A DNA stretch of 64,000 nt. Source: Streptomyces formicae. GTDB taxonomy: Bacteria; Actinomycetota; Actinomycetes; Streptomycetales; Streptomycetaceae. A model generated the notes under the pieces. That model searched no databases, was not told where the DNA came from, and was given only the letters and a program-made list of their open reading frames with translations. The position numbers and the translations under genes are program-made. The first letter of the stretch is position 1; the number at the start of each line of letters is the position of its first letter. The DNA lies in the NCBI RefSeq assembly GCF_002556545.1, contig NZ_CP022685.1, positions 3,822,001-3,886,000 on the forward strand, in the 5' to 3' direction. Shown here one piece after another: positions 24,531-32,878 of the stretch.

Positions 24531-24573
24531 CCGAGTGGTGAGAACCACTCGGTCGGGTGGTGGGGACCACCCG
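24531..24573 (+). promoter_or_regulatory. Tandem hairpins / twin dyads before the roadblock operon
   Basis: CCGAGTGGT-GAGA-ACCACTCGG (24531-24552) has a perfect 9-bp stem with a GNRA-type loop, and CGGGTGGT-GGGG-ACCACCCG (24554-24573) a perfect 8-bp stem. Both share the GTGGTG..ACCAC core and their centres are 22 bp apart, two helical turns. They end 26 bases before the first start codon. They could be twin operators or a structured 5' leader; nothing distinguishes these from sequence alone. Confidence 0.6.
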
Positions 24574-24599
24574 GTTCCACCTGGGGAAGGGGAGGCAGC

Positions 24600-25007
24600 G
24601 TGCCCGGAATCGACGAGTGTCTGCTCGAGGCGATGACACTGCCCGGGGCGCGTGGAGCCGCGATCGTCGACTGGACCAGCGGGCTCGCCCTCGGTTCGGT
24701 CGGCGAATCGCCCAACGGCGACCACGAGGCGACCGCCGCGGAGACGGCGGAGGTGGCCCGCTCCGCCGCCGAGTACCGGGCGTTCGCACCGGCCGACACG
24801 GCGTACGACAGCGCGGACGATGTCAAAGGGCTCCCCGTCGAGGACCTCATCCTCACCACCCGCGCCGGACTCCACCTGCTCCGCTTCGTCGAGACGACCT
24901 TCGACAGCAGCGTCTTCCTGTACCTCTGGCTCGACCGCGGCACCGGCAACCTCGCCCTCGCCCGCATGCGGCTGCGGGACCTGTCCGAGCGCCTGGTGCT
25001 GCGGTGA
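24600..25007 (+). CDS. Roadblock/LC7 domain protein 1
   Basis: 135 residues from a GTG at 24600 with GGAAGGGGAGG upstream. It follows the roadblock/LC7 pattern: ECLLEAMTLPGARGAAIVDWTSGLALGSVG (beta hairpin with the invariant Gly-Ala-Ala-Val-D), an alternating helix, EDLILTTRAGLHLLRFV, and SVFLYLWLDRGTGNLALARMRLRDLSERL. In Streptomyces conservons such proteins act as modulators of a small Ras-like GTPase together with a histidine kinase-like protein. Neither is next to this gene. Its stop overlaps the next start by 4 bp. Confidence 0.85.
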   Translation: MPGIDECLLEAMTLPGARGAAIVDWTSGLALGSVGESPNGDHEATAAETAEVARSAAEYRAFAPADTAYDSADDVKGLPVEDLILTTRAGLHLLRFVETTFDSSVFLYLWLDRGTGNLALARMRLRDLSERLVLR

Positions 25008-25789
25008 GCGCCCTGCGGATCACCGCGCCCGCCACGTCGCCCATGCTGATGCGCCTCGCCGACGAGCGGGCCACCGGCGCGTTCCTGCGCGACCAGGGCA
25101 CGCTCTACCTCGTCGAAGGGCGCGTCGTGCACGCGGAGAGCCCCGCCGCGCCCGGCATCGACGTCCTGCTCACGGCGGGCGGGTCGCTGCCCAGGCAGGG
25201 CTGGCAGGAGTCCCTCACGCTCGCCGGGACCCGGCACGAGGTGGGACGCCATCTGGTCGACAGCGGCCGGGTGGCCGCGGGAGAGCTGGAGATGTGCCAT
25301 CTCGGCGCGCTGTACGACGCCGCGTTCTTCGTGCTCGGCCCCGCCCGCGGCCCCACCCGGTTCCGCTACGGCGTCGCGCACTGGCTCGGCCGGGTGCGTC
25401 CCGTGTGCGCCGAGGCCGTGGAGCGCGAGACGCGGCGCCGCCGGGCGCTCCTCGACGGCATCTGGCCCTGCGCCGACGTCGACACCGCGCCCGTGGTGCC
25501 CCGTCCTCCCGCGCCGGGGCAGACCCTCACCGGACGCCAGCGCGCCCTGCTGCGCCTGGCCGACGGCGTCCGCACCCCGACCGCCATCGCCTGGGCGCTC
25601 GGCCGCCCCACGTTCCACGCCCTGATCGAGGTCAGACGGCTGGCCGCCGCCGGGCTCGTGGAACCCCCGCGGCCGCGGGACCCGGCGGCGGCCGGGGCGG
25701 CACTTCCCCTGCCGGTCCCGGTGGACGCCGCGGCGCCGGACATCGCCCTGCTACGCCGGGTCCGCGACGCGCTGGAGGCAACCCTGTGA
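25004..25789 (+). CDS. DUF4388-like / winged-helix protein of the roadblock operon
   Basis: 261 residues from a GTG at 25004. The N-terminus MLMRLADERATGAFLRDQGTLYLVEGRVVHAESP resembles the DUF4388 (PATAN) module found in signalling proteins, which often accompanies roadblock genes. The C-terminal part, TLTGRQRALLRLADGVRTPTAIAWALGRPTFHALIEVRRLAAAGLVE, has the helix pattern of a winged-helix DNA-binding domain. I infer an output regulator coupled to the roadblock proteins. Pro-rich spacers link the domains and form the tail. Family assignment by eye only. Confidence 0.6.
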   Translation: MSALRITAPATSPMLMRLADERATGAFLRDQGTLYLVEGRVVHAESPAAPGIDVLLTAGGSLPRQGWQESLTLAGTRHEVGRHLVDSGRVAAGELEMCHLGALYDAAFFVLGPARGPTRFRYGVAHWLGRVRPVCAEAVERETRRRRALLDGIWPCADVDTAPVVPRPPAPGQTLTGRQRALLRLADGVRTPTAIAWALGRPTFHALIEVRRLAAAGLVEPPRPRDPAAAGAALPLPVPVDAAAPDIALLRRVRDALEATL

Positions 25790-25871
25790 ATGCCCGTACC
25801 GCTCATCGGGCCGAGTCCTGTCCCCCATGAAGCTCATGGCGCTCTGGAAGCGCACCGGGAGGAGGAAGCCG

Positions 25872-26264
25872 ATGGCTTCGGAAGCCGATGTGATCGGCGA
25901 ACTGAGACGGCTGCGGACCCGGCTCCCGCAGCTCAGGGGCGCGCTGACCGCCAGTGTCGACGGGCTCGTGCTCGCGCAGGACGCCGCGGACGTGGAGGCG
26001 GAGGGCGTCTGCGCCCTCACCGCGGCGGCGCTCGCGGTGGCCCTGCGGCTCTCCGACGCGACCCACCAGGGCGACTTCCGCGAGCTGTTGATCCGCGCCG
26101 ACCACGGATACGTGGCCACCTACGCGGCCGGTTCGTCGGCCGTGCTGACCCTGCTCGCCGAGCCCCAGATCAACGTGGGCCGGCTGCATCTGGAGGCCCG
26201 CCGCTCCAGCGCGCTCATCGGCGACCTGGTCGACGCCGCCGTCGTACGAGCGGAGGAAGCCTGA
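25872..26264 (+). CDS. Roadblock-like protein 2
   Basis: 130 residues from an ATG at 25872 behind GGAGGAGGAAG; an earlier in-frame ATG at 25827 has no ribosome site. After a charged helix (EADVIGELRRLRTRLPQLR) comes GALTASVDGLVLAQDAADVEAEGVCALTAAALAVALRLSD and [51 protein letters not shown]. This is the long roadblock form found in CvnB-like proteins. It probably dimerises with itself or with the other two roadblock proteins of this operon. Confidence 0.78.
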   Translation: MASEADVIGELRRLRTRLPQLRGALTASVDGLVLAQDAADVEAEGVCALTAAALAVALRLSDATHQGDFRELLIRADHGYVATYAAGSSAVLTLLAEPQINVGRLHLEARRSSALIGDLVDAAVVRAEEA

Positions 26265-26339
26265 CCCATGCCCCCCACCACACCCTCACCGTCCTCGTCA
26301 TCGCGGACACCCAGCAGACGGAAAGGAAGTGCACGACTC

Positions 26340-26714
26340 ATGGCCAACACGGAGACCGCACTCAAGGAAGCCACCACCTCCATCGACGGGGTCGTCGGCG
26401 CCGCCCTGGTCGACTACACGAGCGGCATGGCCCTCGGCACGATCGGCGGCGGCAAGGAACTGGACCTGTCCGTGGCGGCGGCGGGGAACACGGACGTGGT
26501 GCGCGCCAAGCTGCGCACGATGGAACTCCTGGGCCTCAAGGACGAGATCGAGGACATCCTGATCTCGCTCGGCTCGCAGTACCACCTGATCCGGCTGATC
26601 AAGGGGCGCAACAACAACGGCCTCTTCCTCTATCTGGCCCTCGACAAGGACCGGGCGAACCTCGCCATGGCCCGCCACCAGCTCAAGCGCATCGAGGCGG
26701 GCCTGGAGGTCTGA
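26340..26714 (+). CDS. Roadblock/LC7 domain protein 3
   Basis: 124 residues from an ATG at 26340. TSIDGVVGAALVDYTSGMALGTIGGGKELDLSVAAAGNTDVVRAKLRTMELL, DEIEDILISLGSQYHLIRLIKGRNNNGLFLYLALDKDRANLAMARHQLKRIEAGLEV gives a canonical roadblock fold. It is closely related to protein 1 of the same operon (IVDWTSGLALG against LVDYTSGMALG), so the two are paralogues. No GTPase gene follows: the next gene is on the other strand. Its partner must be encoded elsewhere if the conservon model applies. Confidence 0.88.
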   Translation: MANTETALKEATTSIDGVVGAALVDYTSGMALGTIGGGKELDLSVAAAGNTDVVRAKLRTMELLGLKDEIEDILISLGSQYHLIRLIKGRNNNGLFLYLALDKDRANLAMARHQLKRIEAGLEV

Positions 26715-26759
26715 CCCGCGCCGAGGACCGGCGGCGCCGTGCCCCGTGGCGCGGCGCCG

Positions 26760-27593
26760 TCACTCCACGAAGAGGCCGCGCGCCGCCGCCCGTACGTCGA
26801 ACTCCTCCAGGCGCGCCTGCGCGTCGGGGAGCCCGTCGCACATCGCCTCCAGGAGGACCCGGCCTAGCAGCATCGGGGCGCACGCCGTGTCGAAGGCGAG
26901 GCCCGTACCGACCGCGGCGGGGAGGAGGAGGTCGGAGTGGGCGGCGACCGGGGCGAACGCCGAGTCGGCGACCGTGACCACGGTCAGGCCCGCCGAGCGC
27001 GCGTAGGCGAGGGCGTCGACGACCTCGCGGGGGTGGCGGGGCAGCGCGAAGCAGAGCAGGGCGGTGGCACCGGCCCTGACCGCCGCGTCGACGCGGTCGG
27101 CGAGCATCGTGCCGCCCTCGTTCAGGAGGCGTACGTCGGGGTGGACCTTGGCGGCGAAGTACGCGAAGCCGTACGCCTGGGAGGCGGCGGCGCGCAGGCC
27201 GAGCACGGGCAGCGGGCGGGAGGCGGCCAGGAGCCGTCCCGCGCGTTCCACCGGATCGGGGTCGGCGAGCAGCTCGGCGAGGTGGCGCAGGTTCTCGATC
27301 TCCGCCTGGACCGCCTGCTGGTACTCGTTGAGGGAGTCGCCCGCTGCCGCCTCGGCGGGTGCCACGTCCCGCAGGTGCTTGCGCAGCGCCGGATAGCCGT
27401 CGAAGCCGAGCGCCACCGCGAAGCGGGTCACCGACGGCTGGCTCACTCCGGCCAGTTCGGCCAGTTCGACGCTGGAGAGGAAGGGGACGTCGGCCGCCCG
27501 GCGCACCATGCAGTGCGCGATGCGGCGCTGGGTGGGCGTGAGCCGGTGCCCCTCGAAGAGCACTTGCAGCCGCGCCGCAGGACTGTCACTCAT
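26760..27593 (-). CDS. RpiR/MurR-family regulator
   Basis: 277 residues from an ATG at 27593 that overlaps the stop of the lyase gene (ATGA). The N-terminal HTH_6 domain is LTPTQRRIAHCMVRRAADVPFLSSVELAELAGVSQPSVTRFAVALGFDGYPALRKHL. The C-terminal SIS domain is seen in LPVLGLRAAASQAYGFAYFAAKVHPDVRLLNEGGT and ALLCFALPRHPREVVDALAYARSAGLTVVTVADS. RpiR regulators sense phosphosugars or other small ligands and usually control the adjacent catabolic genes, here the lyase and possibly the divergent transporter. Ligand unknown. Confidence 0.9.
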   Translation of the reverse strand: MSDSPAARLQVLFEGHRLTPTQRRIAHCMVRRAADVPFLSSVELAELAGVSQPSVTRFAVALGFDGYPALRKHLRDVAPAEAAAGDSLNEYQQAVQAEIENLRHLAELLADPDPVERAGRLLAASRPLPVLGLRAAASQAYGFAYFAAKVHPDVRLLNEGGTMLADRVDAAVRAGATALLCFALPRHPREVVDALAYARSAGLTVVTVADSAFAPVAAHSDLLLPAAVGTGLAFDTACAPMLLGRVLLEAMCDGLPDAQARLEEFDVRAAARGLFVE

Positions 27594-29158
27594 ACCGTTC
27601 CCCTCACAACACCCATTCCCTCGGCGGCCGTTCCGTTCGCGCCGCCCGGTTCCGTCCACAGCTCGGTGAACCGGTCGAGCAGCCCCGCGGCCGCCGTCAC
27701 ATCATCCGTCAGCGGCCGGTCGGCGAGTTCCCCGTCAAGGACCTCGTCGGCGAGCGCGAAGGCGCGGCCGACCGGCAGCTCGGGGTCCAGGCGCATGTCG
27801 CGCTGCCTCAACGCCCGTACCGCAGCGACCAGTTCACATCCCACCACCAGGCGGTACGCCGAGCAGACGCGCAGGGTCTGGCGGGCGGCGAGCGAGGCGA
27901 AGCTGGCCTGCTCCTCGACGCCGCGGGAGAGCACCGCGTGGCCGAGCGAGGCGGGCGCGGAGAAGGCGCGCAGGTCGCCGAGGGCCGCCCCGGCCGCGTA
28001 TTCGAGGATCATGACGCCCGACGAGGCAGGTTCGCCGTCGGCGAGGAAGGGCCGCAGGCGGGTGAAGCCCGGCTCGTTCAGGGTGGACAGGCGCGAGGTG
28101 GAAAGGCGCGCGGCCTGGGTCGTGGCGAGCCGGAAGTGGTCGAGGGCCAGGGCGAGTTGGGCGAGGTAGAAGCCGCCGTGGTGGTAGGCGGCCAGGTCGT
28201 CGGGTGAGATCAGCGGGTTCTCGGCGGCCGCGTTGATCTCGACGGTGAGGACGTTCTCGAGCGCGTCGGCCGCGTCGTGCGCGGGGCCGTGGATCTGCGG
28301 CACACAGCGGAAGCCGTAGGGGTCCTGGATGCGGCCGAGCGGCGGCGTGGGGCGGTCGGGGGCGCCGAGCAGGCGCCGCATGCGTTCGGCGACCGCGTAC
28401 GAGCCGGGGTGGCGCCGCGCCTCGTGGACGGGCAGCGCGTACGCCTCGTAGGACCCGTCGACCGCCATCAGGGAGAGCGCGGCGACCACCTGGGTGGCGC
28501 CGATCAGGCCGCGCAGCTCGTGCAGGGCGAGCGCCGACTGGCCGAGGGTGAGGGCGTTGCTGCTGATCAGGGCGAGGGCGTCGTTGTTGTCGAGGGGCTG
28601 GGGTTCGGGCGCGGCGCCGGGGCCCTGCCAGGGGTGCTCGCCCGCGAGCGCGAGGCCCATCTGGGCCAGGGCCGCGATGTCGCCGGTGCCGACCGAGCCG
28701 AACTCGTTGACCGTGGGGTAGGCGCCGGTCTCCAGGGCCTGACAGAGGGCGGTGACCACGCTGGGGCGCAGGCCCGCGCCGCCCGCGAGGAGTTGGTTGG
28801 CGCGGACCGCGAGCATCGCGCGGACCTGCCGCGCGGGCAGTTCCTCGCCGATGGCCCCTGCGTGCGAGCGCAGCAGTCTCAGACCGTGGTCGGCGGCCGC
28901 CTCGGTGGGCACGTCCTCGTTCCGGTTCGCGCCGACGCCGGTGGAGCGACCGTAGACGCGCCCCCAGGCCGCGATCTCGCGTGCCGCGTTCCACGAGTCC
29001 TCGGCGCGCTTCATCCCGTCGGTCGCCGGAACGGGCATGGCATCCGATTCGGCCAGGCGTACGACATCTGCGACCATCAGTCCCCGGCCGTCGAGGACGA
29101 CGACCTTTTCCCTGTCGTCGGTCGCCCTGTCCGCGATACGAGACGACTTCACTCGCAT
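27590..29158 (-). CDS. HAL/PAL-fold lyase with altered MIO motif
   Basis: 522 residues from an ATG at 29158 (GAGGAGG just upstream). The fold markers of histidine/phenylalanine ammonia-lyases are present: YGRSTGVG (Tyr69), RSHA (His99), IQDPYGFRCVPQIHG, INAAAENPLIS and VEEQAS. The cofactor site is not canonical. Where Ala-Ser-Gly normally cyclises to MIO the sequence is Gly157-Thr158-Gly159 (FGSVGTGDIAAL), and the INGT segment reads ISSN (Ser199, Ser200). A normal histidine ammonia-lyase is therefore unlikely. MIO-less relatives such as ergothionase eliminate trimethylamine from a betaine. The divergent betaine-type importer 131 bp away makes a quaternary-ammonium amino acid a reasonable substrate. 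That function is inference. Confidence 0.8.
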   Translation of the reverse strand: MRVKSSRIADRATDDREKVVVLDGRGLMVADVVRLAESDAMPVPATDGMKRAEDSWNAAREIAAWGRVYGRSTGVGANRNEDVPTEAAADHGLRLLRSHAGAIGEELPARQVRAMLAVRANQLLAGGAGLRPSVVTALCQALETGAYPTVNEFGSVGTGDIAALAQMGLALAGEHPWQGPGAAPEPQPLDNNDALALISSNALTLGQSALALHELRGLIGATQVVAALSLMAVDGSYEAYALPVHEARRHPGSYAVAERMRRLLGAPDRPTPPLGRIQDPYGFRCVPQIHGPAHDAADALENVLTVEINAAAENPLISPDDLAAYHHGGFYLAQLALALDHFRLATTQAARLSTSRLSTLNEPGFTRLRPFLADGEPASSGVMILEYAAGAALGDLRAFSAPASLGHAVLSRGVEEQASFASLAARQTLRVCSAYRLVVGCELVAAVRALRQRDMRLDPELPVGRAFALADEVLDGELADRPLTDDVTAAAGLLDRFTELWTEPGGANGTAAEGMGVVRGTV

Positions 29159-29289
29159 TCCCTCCTCAATCGGACGCTCCGTCTTGCCCACCGGCCACTT
29201 GTTACCAGTGATTTACGCCGGAGCATTGACAACCTATTCAGACAGCAAGAACTCTGCATGACGATATACAGCCGGGCAAGGGACTCCTC
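29159..29289. promoter_or_regulatory. Divergent control region between lyase and importer
   Basis: The 131 bp separating the two divergent genes is clearly less G+C-rich than its surroundings (for example 29200-29270). It holds TTGACA at 29227-29232 and TATACA near 29265 on the plus strand, too far apart to form one promoter. Two separate start sites are possible. No convincing operator dyad is seen. Confidence 0.4.
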
Positions 29290-30555
29290 ATGATCCAATT
29301 CGATACGGTCCACAAACGCTTCCCGAACGGCACCACAGCGGTCCACGACCTCAGCCTCGAGATGCCGGAAGGCGGCGTGACCGCACTCGTCGGATCTTCC
29401 GGTTGCGGCAAGACGACGACCCTCCGAATGATCAACCGAATGGTCGACCCGACCTCGGGGACCATCCGCGTCGGCGGCCGCGACGTCCTCGAACAGGACG
29501 CGGCCGAACTGCGCCGCTCCATCGGCTACGTCATCCAGCAGTCCGGGCTCTTCCCGCACCGCACGGTCCTCGACAACATCGCCACGGTGCCGCTGCTGCT
29601 CGGCTGGGGCCGCAGGAAGGCGCGGGCCAGGGCGGCCGAGCTCCTGGAGACGGTCGGCCTCGCCGCCGACGCGGGCAAGCGCTACCCGCACCAGCTCTCC
29701 GGCGGCCAGCAGCAGCGCGTCGGCGTGGCCCGCGCGCTCGCCGCGGACCCGCCGGTGCTCCTCATGGACGAGCCCTTCGGCGCGGTGGACCCGGTGGTCC
29801 GCACCCAGCTCCAGGACGAACTGCTGCGCCTCCAGCGGGAGTTGAACAAGACCATCGTCTTCGTCACCCACGACATAGACGAGGCCGTACGGCTCGGCGA
29901 CCGCATAGCCGTCTTCCGCACCGGCGGGCACCTCGTGCAGTGCGCCGAGCCCGCGGAGCTGCTCGCCCGCCCCGCGGACGACTTCGTCGCGGACTTCCTC
30001 GGCGCGGAGCGCGGTCTGAAGCTGCTCTCTCTCGAGACCCTGGCGGATGTCCCTCAGGGACCGGCGCCCGAGGGCGGCGCGTGGACGCTTCGCCTGGACG
30101 CGGCGGGTACGCCTCTTGCGTGGCGGCACAAGGACGGGGACGCCGCCGATGTTCCCGTGCGGGCGCTGCGGGACTCCGACTCGTTGCTTGCCGCGCTCGA
30201 CGAGTCGCTGTCCGCGCCGACCGGGCTCGTGGCCCGGGTCGACGAGGCAGGTGCCCTGACCGGGGTGTCGTCCCGGGAGGACATCCACGACGGGGCGGGT
30301 GCGGCGCATGAACGGGGACGGTCATCCCGCGGGCCGGTGGGGGCTGGTCGCGCAGTTCCCCGCGCCCCTGACTGGTCCGACCCGGTCGGCGCCGAGGAGC
30401 CCCTGCAAGGGGCGCGGGGAACTGCGCGAGCAACCAAGGACGGTCCGCACCCGCCAGCGGACCTCGCGGGGCAGACGGCCCCGCGCACCACGGACGACCC
30501 GAACGACACGGACGACGAAGGCACCAACCCCGCCGCAGCGGAGCGCACCCCGTGA
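29290..30555 (+). CDS. Betaine/choline-type ABC importer, ATP-binding subunit with captured repeat at C-terminus
   Basis: 421 residues from an ATG at 29290. Walker A is GSSGCGKTT, the Q-loop YVIQQSGLFPH, the signature QLSGGQQQRV, Walker B VLLMDEPFGAVD and the H-loop VTHDIDEAV, the ProV/OpuCA/OpuBA pattern. After residue 240 comes a CBS-like segment (VPVRALRDSDSLLAALDESLSAPTGLVARVDEAGALTGVSSRED). The last about 80 residues are low-complexity because the dispersed GCGCGGGGAACTGCGC repeat (30331-30435) lies inside the frame; the TGA still overlaps the permease start. ATP hydrolysis drives uptake of an osmolyte or betaine. Confidence 0.9.
   Translation: MIQFDTVHKRFPNGTTAVHDLSLEMPEGGVTALVGSSGCGKTTTLRMINRMVDPTSGTIRVGGRDVLEQDAAELRRSIGYVIQQSGLFPHRTVLDNIATVPLLLGWGRRKARARAAELLETVGLAADAGKRYPHQLSGGQQQRVGVARALAADPPVLLMDEPFGAVDPVVRTQLQDELLRLQRELNKTIVFVTHDIDEAVRLGDRIAVFRTGGHLVQCAEPAELLARPADDFVADFLGAERGLKLLSLETLADVPQGPAPEGGAWTLRLDAAGTPLAWRHKDGDAADVPVRALRDSDSLLAALDESLSAPTGLVARVDEAGALTGVSSREDIHDGAGAAHERGRSSRGPVGAGRAVPRAPDWSDPVGAEEPLQGARGTARATKDGPHPPADLAGQTAPRTTDDPNDTDDEGTNPAAAERTP
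30331..30435. repeat. Dispersed GCGCGGGGAACTGCGC repeat, paired copy within CDS
   Basis: Two inverted cores, 30349-30368 and 30409-30428, form a long stem with a 40-base loop. It is the same element as at 36535, 39434/39495, 41985 and 49823. Here it lies inside the 3' end of an ATPase gene. Confidence 0.85.
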
Positions 30556-31199
30556 CCATCGACTGGTCGTGGATCACCGACCACAGAGACGACCTCACCA
30601 CCCTCACCCTCTCCCACCTCCAGGCCGCCCTCTCCGCCGTCGCCCTGGGACTGCTGATATCCCTGCCGCTGGCAGTCCTCGCGCACCGCGTCCGCCCCCT
30701 GCGCGGACTCCTCCTCGGGCTGTCGAACGTGCTCTTCACCATCCCGTCCATCGCCGTCTTCGTGCTGCTGCTCCCGGTCAGCGGACTGACCCGCACCACC
30801 ACCGTCATCGGCCTGACGATCTACACCCTCGTCGTACTCCTGCGGAACACCGTCGAGGGCCTGGACTCCGTGCCCGCCAGGACGAAAGAGGCCGCGAAGG
30901 CCATGGGCACCCGCCCCCTTCGCACCCTGCTCACCGTCGAACTCCCCCTCGCCCTGCCGGTGATCATGGCGGGCGTACGCATCGCGACGGTCATGTCGAT
31001 CTCGCTGGTCTCCGTCGCGACCTACATCGGCGACGGCGGGCTCGGGCAGCTCTTCACCGACGGCTTCCAGCGCAACTTCCCCACCCCCGTGATCGTCGGC
31101 GTCGTCCTCACGCTGCTCCTCGCGCTGGTCGCCGACGCGCTGCTCGTCGCCCTCCAGTACGTCCTGACGCCCTGGACCCGCCGCCGGAAGGGCGCGTGA
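30552..31199 (+). CDS. Betaine-type ABC importer permease 1
   Basis: 215 residues from a GTG at 30552 overlapping the ATPase stop. It has five or six membrane segments and the binding-protein-dependent permease motif EAAKAMGTRPLRTLLTVELPLALPVIMAGVRI, the EAA loop that contacts the ATPase. SVATYIGDGGLGQLFTDGF is typical of ProW/OpuCB-type permeases. It forms the membrane channel with the next gene product. Confidence 0.93.
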   Translation: MTIDWSWITDHRDDLTTLTLSHLQAALSAVALGLLISLPLAVLAHRVRPLRGLLLGLSNVLFTIPSIAVFVLLLPVSGLTRTTTVIGLTIYTLVVLLRNTVEGLDSVPARTKEAAKAMGTRPLRTLLTVELPLALPVIMAGVRIATVMSISLVSVATYIGDGGLGQLFTDGFQRNFPTPVIVGVVLTLLLALVADALLVALQYVLTPWTRRRKGA

Positions 31200-31200
31200 C

Positions 31201-31872
31201 ATGTACGAACTCCTCAAGGACCTCGGCGCCTGGCTGGTGGACGGCGAGCAGTGGACGGGTCCCGACGGCATCGGGCACCGGCTGGCCGAACACCTCCAGT
31301 ACTCGCTCCTCGCCACGCTCGTCGCCGCCGCCATCGCGCTGCCGATCGGCCTGCTCATCGGGCACACCGGACGCGGCGCCTTCGTCGCCATCAACCTCTC
31401 CTCGTTCGGCCGCGCGCTGCCCACCGTCGGGCTCGTCGTCCTCGTCTTCCTGGCGAGCGGCCTGTCGATGTGGCCCGTCTACATCGCGCTCGTCGCCCTC
31501 GCGGTGCCGTCGATCGTCACCAACACGTACGCGGGCATGACCGCCGTCGACGCGGAGGTGAAGGACGCCGCGCGCGGCCAGGGCATGCGGGCCCACCAGG
31601 TGCTCCTCCAGGTCGAGTTGCCGCTCGCGCTGCCGCTGATCATGACGGGCCTGCGGCTCGCCCTGATCCAGGTCGTCGCGACGGCCACCATCGCCGCGTA
31701 CGTCTCCTTCGGCGGGCTCGGCCGCTACGTCTTCGACGGGCTCGCCCAGCGCGACCTGGTCCAGGTGCTCGGCGGCGCCGTCCTCGTGGCCCTCGTCGCC
31801 GTCGTCCTCGACCTCGCGCTCTCCGGACTCCAGCGCGTCCTCTTCCGTCATCGTCCCGCCAAGTCGGCCTAG
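31201..31872 (+). CDS. Betaine-type ABC importer permease 2
   Basis: 223 residues from an ATG at 31201, one base after the previous stop. The EAA motif is VKDAARGQGMRAHQVLLQVELPLALPLIMTGLRLALIQVVATATIAAY, followed by SFGGLGRYVFDGLAQRD. A periplasmic-facing N-terminal helix precedes the membrane part (LAEHLQYSLLATLVAAAIALPIGLLIGHTG). It is paralogous to permease 1, giving a heterodimeric channel as in OpuC systems. Confidence 0.93.
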   Translation: MYELLKDLGAWLVDGEQWTGPDGIGHRLAEHLQYSLLATLVAAAIALPIGLLIGHTGRGAFVAINLSSFGRALPTVGLVVLVFLASGLSMWPVYIALVALAVPSIVTNTYAGMTAVDAEVKDAARGQGMRAHQVLLQVELPLALPLIMTGLRLALIQVVATATIAAYVSFGGLGRYVFDGLAQRDLVQVLGGAVLVALVAVVLDLALSGLQRVLFRHRPAKSA

Positions 31873-31883
31873 GAGCAGACCAG

Positions 31884-32828
31884 ATGCCTCCCCTCAACCG
31901 CAGGAAACTGCTCGGCGGGCTCCTCGCCGCCGCCTCCGTCCCCGCGCTCGCCTCGTGCAGCGGCGGCATCACCTCGCTCGACGGCGGGGGCTCCGGCGGC
32001 GGGGGCGGTGGCTCCAGCAAGGACGGCGTGACCATCGGCACCGCCAACTTCACCGAGAACCAGGTCCTCGGATACCTGTACGCGGCGGCCCTCGATGCCG
32101 AGGGCGTCAAGACGAACGTCCGCCCCAACCTCGGCACCCGCGAGATCCTCATCCCCGCGCTCAAGGGCGGCGACATCGACCTGCTGCCCGAGTACCAGGG
32201 CGCCCTCCTGCACTACCTGGACACCGGGGCGAAGGCCACCGAGGAGGGCGAGATGCAGAACGCCCTCGCCATGGCCCTGCCGCGCGGCCTGCAGATCCTG
32301 CCGTACGGGATAGCCGAGGACTCCGACGCGTTCGTCGTCACCCGCGAGACCGCGAAGGAGTACGGCCTCAGGTCCCTGGCCGACCTGGCGAAGCACAACG
32401 GCAAGCTCGTCATCGGCGCCGCCCCCGAGGTGAAGAAGCGCGAGGTGGGCGCGGTCGGCCTCAAGGAGGTGTACGGCGTGGAGTTCAAGGAGTTCAAGTC
32501 CCTGGACTCCTCCGGCCCGCTGGTGAAGGGCGCGCTGCGCAAGGGCGACGTCGACGTGGCGAACCTCTTCACCACCGACACCGACATCGTCGCCGAGAAG
32601 TGGGTCGTCCTCACCGACCCCAAGAACCTCGTCCCCGGCCAGCACGTCGTCCCGCTCATCGCCGACCGCAAGGCCGACTCGACCGTGCGCAAGGCGCTCG
32701 CCCGGCTCGGCGCCCGCCTGAGCACCGAGGACCTCACCGAGCTCAACCGCCTGGTGGACAAGGACAAGAAGGACCCGGAGGACGTCGCCCAGGAGTGGGC
32801 ACAGAAGCACGGCATCACCAAGAAGTAG
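31884..32828 (+). CDS. Betaine-type ABC importer, lipoprotein substrate-binding subunit
   Basis: 314 residues from an ATG at 31884. The N-terminus MPPLNRRKLLGGLLAAASVPALASC carries a lipobox (LASC, Cys25) and a twin-arginine-like stretch. A Gly/Ser linker follows (SLDGGGSGGGGGGSSK), then the OpuAC-type domain: VTIGTANFTENQVLGYLYAAAL, LGTREILIPALKGGDIDLLPEYQGALLHYL and LFTTDTDIVAEKWVVLTDPK. Such proteins bind glycine betaine, choline or related quaternary amines through aromatic cages; the ergothioneine-binding EgtU belongs to the same fold. Gene order and coupling make it the fourth subunit of this importer. Confidence 0.9.
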   Translation: MPPLNRRKLLGGLLAAASVPALASCSGGITSLDGGGSGGGGGGSSKDGVTIGTANFTENQVLGYLYAAALDAEGVKTNVRPNLGTREILIPALKGGDIDLLPEYQGALLHYLDTGAKATEEGEMQNALAMALPRGLQILPYGIAEDSDAFVVTRETAKEYGLRSLADLAKHNGKLVIGAAPEVKKREVGAVGLKEVYGVEFKEFKSLDSSGPLVKGALRKGDVDVANLFTTDTDIVAEKWVVLTDPKNLVPGQHVVPLIADRKADSTVRKALARLGARLSTEDLTELNRLVDKDKKDPEDVAQEWAQKHGITKK

Positions 32829-32878
32829 CCGGTCAACACCCACCAACTCGTCGAGTACAGCAGGGGGTTCAGCGGATC

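Noticed and set aside
27590..29158. Annotation as histidine ammonia-lyase (hutH) completing the hut cluster
   Set aside because: The MIO tripeptide is Gly-Thr-Gly, not Ala-Ser-Gly, and the INGT motif is changed; it is also separated from hutU by other operons, so a canonical HutH role is not supported.
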